Assembly (NCBI GenBank): GCA_027040375.1
Contig: JALUMJ010000077.1
Location: 1-10,748, forward strand
Length of the DNA: 10,748 nucleotides
Reading direction: 5' to 3'
DNA from: Campylobacteraceae bacterium
GTDB lineage: Bacteria > Campylobacterota > Campylobacteria > Campylobacterales > Sulfurospirillaceae
Both the position numbers and the translations under genes were made by a program. Shown here piece after piece: positions 5,862-10,748 of the stretch. The notes beneath the pieces were generated by a model. It was not told the DNA's origin. It did not search any database and saw nothing but the letters and a program-made list of their open reading frames with translations. How positions within the stretch are numbered: position 1 is the first letter of the stretch; every line of letters begins with the position of its first letter.

Positions 5862-6869
5862 TTAGCAAATCCTTGGTAAAAGCTCACCCTTTGGTGGCTC
5901 TAAATATCTAGCACTTCCCCATGGAGTATTTAATATAACTTTTTGCTTATATTTATCAGATACCTTTCCTATAAATGAAGCTTTTTTTGTTTTTTCAAAT
6001 TGTCTTAAGATTTTCAAAGTTTTTTCTTCTTCGCCAGCTTCTACGCATATAGCCATAGTTCCTTCATTTGCAAATTCATAAGGTTCAAAACCCAACATTT
6101 CGCAAACTCCTTTGACTTCATCGGCAACTGGAATTTTATCTTCATCTACTTCTATGCAAATATCAGAAGTTTCAGCCCATTCATTTAAAACAGCACTCAA
6201 TCCACCTCTTGTTGCATCTCTTAAAGATTTGATTTTTACACCATTTTTTATCAATGCTTCAATCATAGGCCAAAGTGTTGTGCAATCGGTTTTAAGTTCC
6301 ATATCCAACTCTATGTCTTCTCTTTTAGCCAAAATACAAGCTCCATGGTTTCCCACTTCATTTGAAATTATAATAGAATCTCCACTCTTTAAATTATGTG
6401 CAGAAATACCATCTTTTGTAATTTTGCCTATTCCTGAAGTATTTATAAAAAGTCCATCTACACTACCTTTTGGCACCACTTTTGTATCACCTGCAACTAT
6501 CAATGCTCCACTTACTTTTAACTCTTCACCCATACTTTTTACTATCGTTTCAAGTTCATCATATAAAAACCCCTCTTCTATCATAAAAGAGCAAGTAAGA
6601 TAAAGTGGTTTTGCACCCATCATGGATATGTCATTTACAGTTCCCGCGATGGCTAGTTTTCCTATATTTCCACCATTAAAAAAGATTGGACTAACCGTAA
6701 AAGAATCAGTTGTAAAAGCGATTTTACCATCCCCCATACTCAAAACTGCCGCATCTTCCATTTTTAGCAAAACTTCATTGTCAAAATATTTAAAAAACAG
6801 TTTTTTTATCAAACTATTAGTCTCTTCTCCACCACCACCTTGTGAGAGTGTTATCCTTTTTTCAATCAT
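5862..6869 (-). CDS. hypE: Carbamoyl-phosphate-derived cyanide synthesis protein HypE
   Basis: HypE dehydrates the S-carbamoyl group handed over by HypF to a thiocyanate on its C-terminal cysteine, the source of the CN ligands of the NiFe site. It has 335 residues, full length, ending Pro-Arg-Ile-Cys with the required last Cys335. The glycine-rich N-terminus (SQGGGGEET), the block TDSFTVSPIFF (54-64), GTVNDISMMGAKP (76-88) and LRDATRGGL mark the AIR synthase-like ATP-binding fold. The ATG overlaps the hypD stop (ATGA) and has AGGGG 6 bases upstream. The partner HypF is not in the window and must be elsewhere. Confidence 0.97.
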   Translation of the reverse strand: MIEKRITLSQGGGGEETNSLIKKLFFKYFDNEVLLKMEDAAVLSMGDGKIAFTTDSFTVSPIFFNGGNIGKLAIAGTVNDISMMGAKPLYLTCSFMIEEGFLYDELETIVKSMGEELKVSGALIVAGDTKVVPKGSVDGLFINTSGIGKITKDGISAHNLKSGDSIIISNEVGNHGACILAKREDIELDMELKTDCTTLWPMIEALIKNGVKIKSLRDATRGGLSAVLNEWAETSDICIEVDEDKIPVADEVKGVCEMLGFEPYEFANEGTMAICVEAGEEEKTLKILRQFEKTKKASFIGKVSDKYKQKVILNTPWGSARYLEPPKGELLPRIC

Positions 6870-7984
6870 TTCAAACCCCTACCTGAAAATTTTCCATATT
6901 TATAATATGCCGCGCATGCTCCTTCGCTTGAAACCATACAGGAACCCATAGGGCTAGATGGCTTACAAGCCTTACCAAAGACTTTGCAATCAAATGGTTT
7001 TGCATTTCCCTTTAAGATATCTCCACAAATACATAACTTATGGTCGTCTATTGGCTCTTTTGGTAAAATATCATCAAAGACAATCTCTGCATCAAATTTT
7101 GCATACTCGTCTTTTAATTTTAATGCACTACTTGGAATATCACCTATGCCTCTCCATCTAAAATGGCTCCTCTTTTCCATGTATTTATTTATTAAGTTCT
7201 GTGCTTTTGTATTGCCTTTTTGTGAAACCGCTCTTGTGTATTGATTTTCGGCGATACATCGTTTTTCATTAAATTGCCTTACTAACATCAAGATGGCTTC
7301 CATCACATCAACCGGCTCAAATCCTGCAACCACAATAGGAGTTTGGTATCTTTTAGCAATAGGCTCAAATATCCCATATCCTGTGATAACGCTCACATGT
7401 GAAGGTCCTAAAAAAGCATTTATCCTAGAATCACCACTTGACATAATGGCATCGATTGGTTCAGGGACGCTCACATGATTGATATGAAAATATAGATTTT
7501 TTAAATCCAATTTTATAGCTTGTTCTATGATAGCAGCGGTCATAGGAGTAGTGGTTTCAAACCCTATAGCGAAAAATATAACTTTTTTATTTGGATTTTC
7601 TTGTGCTATTTTTATCACATCCAAAGGAGAATACAAAGATCTTATATCTTTCCCCTCTGCTCTAAGTTTTTGCAAACTCGTCTTGCTTCCTGGTACTCTT
7701 ATCATATCTCCCAATGTTGCCAAAATGACATCTTTTTGACTAGCCAATGCAGTTGCATGGTCTATTCTCTCTTTTGGCATAATGCAAACAGGGCAGCCTG
7801 GACCATGAATAAACTCAATCAAGTCTGGTAAAATCTGCGGTAAACCAAACTTCATAATAGTATGAGTATGTCCACCACAAATCTCCATCACATTTATTTT
7901 TGTTTTACACTCTTTTTTTATCAGTTTTGCCAAAGCTTTGATATGTTCAGGATTTCTAAAACTCTCTATCAAATCAAGTTGCAT
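6866..7984 (-). CDS. hypD: Fe(CN)2CO assembly scaffold protein HypD
   Basis: Iron-sulfur protein that, with HypC, holds the iron while CN and CO ligands are added. It has 372 residues from ATG 7984, close to the E. coli length of 373. Conserved blocks: CGGHTHT at 36-42 with the essential Cys36, GPGCPVC at 61-67, and the C-terminal cysteine set (Cys318, 320, 333, 340, 349, 357), which holds the [4Fe-4S] cluster. I preferred ATG 7984 over upstream starts (8020, 7993): GAGGGGG at 7994-8000 is 9 bases before it but directly touches the ATG at 7993, and MQLDLIESFRNPE matches the usual HypD N-terminus. It overlaps hypC by 11 bases and hypE by 4, so translation is probably coupled. Confidence 0.96.
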   Translation of the reverse strand: MQLDLIESFRNPEHIKALAKLIKKECKTKINVMEICGGHTHTIMKFGLPQILPDLIEFIHGPGCPVCIMPKERIDHATALASQKDVILATLGDMIRVPGSKTSLQKLRAEGKDIRSLYSPLDVIKIAQENPNKKVIFFAIGFETTTPMTAAIIEQAIKLDLKNLYFHINHVSVPEPIDAIMSSGDSRINAFLGPSHVSVITGYGIFEPIAKRYQTPIVVAGFEPVDVMEAILMLVRQFNEKRCIAENQYTRAVSQKGNTKAQNLINKYMEKRSHFRWRGIGDIPSSALKLKDEYAKFDAEIVFDDILPKEPIDDHKLCICGDILKGNAKPFDCKVFGKACKPSSPMGSCMVSSEGACAAYYKYGKFSGRGLK

Positions 7985-8246
7985 AGTTTGCATCCCCCTC
8001 GCTTGGGTCAATCTCTTCACTATTCATTTTGGCGACTATTTCATCATAAACTTTTATGCTTTCCAGCGCTTCTTCTTTGCTTATTTTATTCATAGCAAAT
8101 CCTACATGTATAAGAACAAAATCTCCTATATCAACTTTTTCACCAATCAAATCAAGAGTAACCTCTCTTTTAACGCCCATAGTATCAACTGTCGCCATAT
8201 TATTTTCATCGATTTTAATCACTTTTGATGGTATGGAAAGGCACAT
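7974..8246 (-). CDS. hypC: Hydrogenase assembly chaperone HypC
   Basis: Small chaperone that carries the Fe(CN)2CO unit from HypD to the large-subunit precursor. It has 90 residues, starting Met-Cys-Leu-Ser-Ile-Pro with the essential Cys2 exposed after Met removal. The conserved His lies in VLIHVGFA (about residue 48). The ATG overlaps the hypB stop by one base (TAATG), with AAGGAG at 8255-8260. It is the only HypC-type gene in the window, so it may serve both hydrogenases unless a second copy lies elsewhere. Confidence 0.97.
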   Translation of the reverse strand: MCLSIPSKVIKIDENNMATVDTMGVKREVTLDLIGEKVDIGDFVLIHVGFAMNKISKEEALESIKVYDEIVAKMNSEEIDPSEGDANYAT

Positions 8247-8986
8247 TATCTCATCTCCTTTTTAAATCTTATCCATTGTGCTACTCTTTTTATACTGTCT
8301 ATATCATTTATATTTACTTCTAAGATATCAACATTTGGCTTGAGTCTTCTTGCACTTTTTTTCTCTTCTTTCATATCGTATTTAAAGTAAGGTAAAAGAT
8401 CAGTTTTTGTAAAAAGTATCAAATCAGCCTGCCTAAACATAACTGGATATTTTGCTATCTTATCTTCGCCCTCAGGAATCGAAACGAGCACTATATTTAA
8501 ATGTGCTCCTACATCATAAGAAGCTGGACAGACAAGATTGCCTACATTTTCTACAAAACAAACATCAACCTTATCCAAATCCATATGATGAAGAGCCTTA
8601 TGCACCATAAAAGCGTCCAAATGGCAAGCTGAACCTGTTTGAATCTGATGAGCTTGGATACCTTTTGATTTCAATCTATCAGCATCTTTATTCGTCTCCA
8701 AATCACCTTCAATAACGCCAAATTTAAAATCAGCAATATCAGATAAATACTCCAGAAGAGTTGTCTTTCCGCTTCCCGGGCTACTCATAAGATTGAGGCA
8801 CAAAACATCATGCTTGTCGAAATGAGCCCTATTATGCCCTGCTTCATGGTCATTTTTATCTAAAATTTTTGTTATAACATCGATTGTTTTTTTATCATTT
8901 AGTTGAGGGTTATCGTGTATATGCTCGTGGTGGTGTGTATGTCCACCAACATCCTCTGTTATACTACAACCGCAATCTGCACACAT
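8246..8986 (-). CDS. hypB: Hydrogenase nickel GTPase HypB
   Basis: GTPase that delivers nickel with HypA; 246 residues. The N-terminus MCADCGC has the CxxCGC high-affinity Ni site known from E. coli HypB. It is followed by a short His cluster HTHHHEHIHD at 16-25, a possible nickel store. The G-domain shows the P-loop SSPGSGKTT (68-76), EGD at 93-95, ENVGN (146-150) and TKTD (193-196). Family metal ligands in the G-domain are Cys121, His122 and Cys153. ATG 8986 follows AAGGAG (8992-8997) by 5 bases, the strongest ribosome site in the operon. It starts 19 bases after nikO, linking nickel import to nickel insertion. Confidence 0.97.
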   Translation of the reverse strand: MCADCGCSITEDVGGHTHHHEHIHDNPQLNDKKTIDVITKILDKNDHEAGHNRAHFDKHDVLCLNLMSSPGSGKTTLLEYLSDIADFKFGVIEGDLETNKDADRLKSKGIQAHQIQTGSACHLDAFMVHKALHHMDLDKVDVCFVENVGNLVCPASYDVGAHLNIVLVSIPEGEDKIAKYPVMFRQADLILFTKTDLLPYFKYDMKEEKKSARRLKPNVDILEVNINDIDSIKRVAQWIRFKKEMR

Positions 8987-9005
8987 ATTAACTCCTTATA
9001 TTATT

Positions 9006-9755
9006 TTAAAAATGCAAGTGATACTTTGTATCATAAATATTTTTTCTTACCTTATGTTTATGGATTAAATTTGCACTTTGCAATAAATCCAAATCCTCAA
9101 ACAAAACTTCAATTTCTCCATCAAATATCTTTTTATGTTCTTCACTTATAACAATCGCTCTTTCACTCATCTCGTATGCATGACTTAAATCATGCGTAGC
9201 CACAATCACCGTTTTTTTCATATCAATCATAAAATCTACAAACCATCCTGATGCTCTAGGGTCCATAGCAGCTGTTGGCTCATCCAAGAGTAAAAGCTCT
9301 GGTTCATACACCAATATGGAAGCGAGCATAATTTTTTGTTTTTCACCGCCACTTAAGCTAAGAGGAGATTTTTTTAAGAGTTTTTGTATGTTAAATTTTT
9401 GTGCTATATCTTGCACCCTATCTTCTATATCTTCAAAATCAAACTCTTTTAGCGAAAAAGCTATCTCGTCATATACTGTTGGGTTAAATATCATACTTTC
9501 TGGATTTTGAAACAAAACTCCAACTTTTTTTCTAAACTCTTTTTTGACACTCTTTTTTGTGATAGGCTTATCTTCAAAAAGATATTTACCTTTGTTTGAA
9601 AAATACAAACCTGCCAAAAATCTCAAAAGTGTTGATTTTCCACTACCATTACTACCCAATAAGACAACTTTTTCATTTTTTGAGATATTTAGACATATAT
9701 CATCCAATGCCATCTTATCCTCATACTTATAGTTTATATTTTCCAATTTAATCAA
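9006..9755 (-). CDS. nikO: Nickel-type ECF transporter ATPase NikO
   Basis: ATP-binding subunit (CbiO/NikO family) that drives nickel uptake with NikQ and NikMN; 249 residues, cytoplasmic face of the inner membrane. Motifs in order: Walker A GSNGSGKST (34-42), Q-loop LFQNPE, signature LSGGEKQK, Walker B LLLLDEPT, switch His in ATHD. The C-terminus contains HKHK and ends HLHF, histidines which could help sense or bind metal, though this is speculative. It overlaps nikQ by 8 bases. The family also includes cobalt carriers; nickel is inferred from the hyp genes directly downstream. Confidence 0.92.
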   Translation of the reverse strand: MIKLENINYKYEDKMALDDICLNISKNEKVVLLGSNGSGKSTLLRFLAGLYFSNKGKYLFEDKPITKKSVKKEFRKKVGVLFQNPESMIFNPTVYDEIAFSLKEFDFEDIEDRVQDIAQKFNIQKLLKKSPLSLSGGEKQKIMLASILVYEPELLLLDEPTAAMDPRASGWFVDFMIDMKKTVIVATHDLSHAYEMSERAIVISEEHKKIFDGEIEVLFEDLDLLQSANLIHKHKVRKNIYDTKYHLHF

Positions 9756-10284
9756 AAAATCCCCTTGCTCTCATGGCTAGCACCCGTTGTTGTGAATCAC
9801 TTATGGATTTTTTAAGAAAAAAACTAAAAACTACTCTTATGAAATCGTTTTTTCTTTGTCTGTAATTTTTTACAAATCTAGCTCTATAAGCCAGTCTAAA
9901 GTCCTCAAAAGTTTTTTGATATGAATATATTTGCGAAATAGTTATGCTCAAGAGATAACTTAACTCTTTTGAGAAAGAGAAAAATTCTATGATACTCACT
10001 TGCGAAAAAAACCAAAAAACAAAGAAAGTCATGGTAAACACTTTTAAATTAATATACAAGATATAGTACCAAGGCGAGATATCTTTAAGCAGTGCCATTA
10101 CGAGATATCCTGCACTTACGCCCAAGTTAAACAAAATGATGGATTTAAAAACTTTTTTACTTAATCTAAACAGGTCTTTATGTGCTATAGCTAAAATTAA
10201 AATCAAAGCAAAGGATATAAGAAGTAAATCTTTTAGCCATAACAAGATGAAAAAAACAACCAAAAATGAGAGATTAATTAACAT
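9748..10284 (-). CDS. nikQ: ECF transporter transmembrane component NikQ (CbiQ family)
   Basis: Membrane coupling subunit; 178 residues, short for CbiQ (usually well above 200). There are about four hydrophobic segments in the N-terminal 115 residues, then a cytoplasmic helical region holding two coupling motifs: RARF (first, with Phe in place of the usual Gly/Ser) and MRARGFF near the C-terminus (the canonical Ala-Arg-Gly that docks on the ATPase). I chose ATG 10284 with AGGA (10291-10294) 6 bases before it; the longer frame would start at a TTG at 10305 with no site and a 32-base overlap. It overlaps nikN by 11 bases. Confidence 0.85.
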   Translation of the reverse strand: MLINLSFLVVFFILLWLKDLLLISFALILILAIAHKDLFRLSKKVFKSIILFNLGVSAGYLVMALLKDISPWYYILYINLKVFTMTFFVFWFFSQVSIIEFFSFSKELSYLLSITISQIYSYQKTFEDFRLAYRARFVKNYRQRKNDFIRVVFSFFLKKSISDSQQRVLAMRARGFFD

Positions 10285-10576
10285 CTTTTTTCCTATTTTT
10301 ATCAAGTTTTGCCAAAATAAAAAAGATGGAAAAGATCAATACAATACCGATGAGAGCACTGAGATAATATCCTACAATTTCATTTCCTCCCTCTAGTGAA
10401 TAATCAGGCAAAAGAGGTTTGATTCCGTTGTTAGCTAGCATACCTTTTGGTACATAACCTAGGATTTTAAGATAATATTCATTTCCCCATTCTCCCCAAG
10501 CCGGAGATGAAGTCAAAAGCCCAAAAGGCACAAATAGCAAAAATGTACCCAAAATCATAAATACTTTATATCTCAT
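10274..10576 (-). CDS. nikN: NikN-like membrane subunit of the nickel ECF transporter (PDGLE-type)
   Basis: Small membrane protein of 100 residues, partner of NikM in substrate binding. Helix one is about residues 4-21. A periplasmic stretch follows with SPAWGEWG and GYVPKGM, then LPDYSLEGG, a form of the PDGLE/PDYxL motif. Helix two is about 68-90, ending with a basic tail. In many bacteria this domain is fused to NikM or CbiM; here it is separate. ATG 10576 lies in the nikM end with AAGGAG 7 bases upstream, an 11-base overlap. Confidence 0.8.
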   Translation of the reverse strand: MRYKVFMILGTFLLFVPFGLLTSSPAWGEWGNEYYLKILGYVPKGMLANNGIKPLLPDYSLEGGNEIVGYYLSALIGIVLIFSIFFILAKLDKNRKKDVN

Positions 10577-10748
10577 AAACTTTCTCCTTCTCGTTTTTAA
10601 GAAGAGTGTAAATAATCTGTGTAAAAGTTCCCTCTGCTAAACCAAAAAGCAGATGCCCTATCACCATCATAGGAATTGTAACTTTTAAATCAAATGGAAA
10701 ATATAGAGGATGACCATTTTGTGTCCAAAAAATTGGCTGAATCCCCAA
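10566..10748 (-). CDS. nikM: Nickel ECF transporter substrate-binding membrane subunit NikM (C-terminal 60 residues)
   Basis: Only the end of the gene is in the window; the frame is open to the right edge and no real start is seen. The sequence GIQPIFWTQNGHPLYFP, then a hydrophobic stretch IPMMVIGHLLFGLAEGTFTQIIYTLL, matches the last periplasmic loop and helix of the CbiM/NikM family. The essential N-terminal metal-binding residues (Met-His-Ile) are outside. Nickel rather than cobalt is inferred from the downstream hyp genes. Confidence 0.85.
   Translation of the reverse strand: MGIQPIFWTQNGHPLYFPFDLKVTIPMMVIGHLLFGLAEGTFTQIIYTLLKNEKEKVYEI

Noticed and set aside
5860..5868. A longer HypA starting at the TTG at 5868
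   Set aside because: HypA needs His at position 2; only ATG 5859 gives Met-His-Glu.
6112..6603. Plus-strand open frame of 163 codons
   Set aside because: It is the antisense shadow of hypE, with no family features and no ribosome site; the same holds for the other plus-strand frames in the window.
1..10748. tRNA, rRNA or CRISPR array
   Set aside because: None was seen on reading both strands; repeats are confined to the 2806-3254 region and are not regularly spaced with unique spacers.

Overview
The window is a hydrogenase locus from a low-GC bacterium. Every gene I can support lies on the minus strand. The Tat-exported small subunit closely resembles the HydA proteins of Helicobacter, Wolinella and Sulfurimonas as I remember them. 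The two hydrogenase types and AT-rich codon use also fit Campylobacterota (Epsilonproteobacteria), probably a free-living hydrogen or sulfur oxidiser. The genus is inferred from memory, not from a search.

In transcription order (right to left) the window opens with a nickel-type ECF transporter: the end of nikM (10566-10748), nikN, nikQ and nikO. The maturation genes hypB, hypC, hypD, hypE and hypA follow, and then a signal-less [NiFe] hydrogenase small/large pair (4577-5485 and 3244-4590). Spacing from nikM to this large subunit is tight: most junctions overlap by 1-14 bases and the two gaps are 19 and 32 bases. It reads as one operon for nickel uptake, NiFe(CN)2CO assembly and a cytoplasmic hydrogenase.

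A 456-base gene-free stretch (2788-3243) comes next. Its right part is a nested inverted-repeat structure: a perfect 32-bp inverted repeat encloses a 96-base imperfect hairpin and a smaller element with imperfect ends. Its left part has three ATTCAT/ATGAAT palindromes and a possible -10 box before the next operon.

That operon begins hydA-hydB, a membrane-bound periplasmic group 1 uptake hydrogenase. hydB runs off the left edge just before its C-terminal nickel-binding motif. The two enzymes probably share the Hyp machinery and nickel supply: HydAB would feed electrons from H2 to quinone at the membrane, and the cytoplasmic enzyme would supply reductant to, or sense H2 in, the cytoplasm.

Most worth a second look: the cytoplasmic small subunit has Asp where a proximal-cluster Cys is expected; its large subunit ends directly at an altered nickel motif (DICSVC then Thr-Thr-Gln) with no cleavable tail; and the intergenic element is undescribed as far as I can tell. 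hypF and a maturation endopeptidase are not in the window. Start sites of nikQ, hypA, hypD and the cytoplasmic large subunit were set from ribosome binding sites and family N-termini rather than the longest frame.
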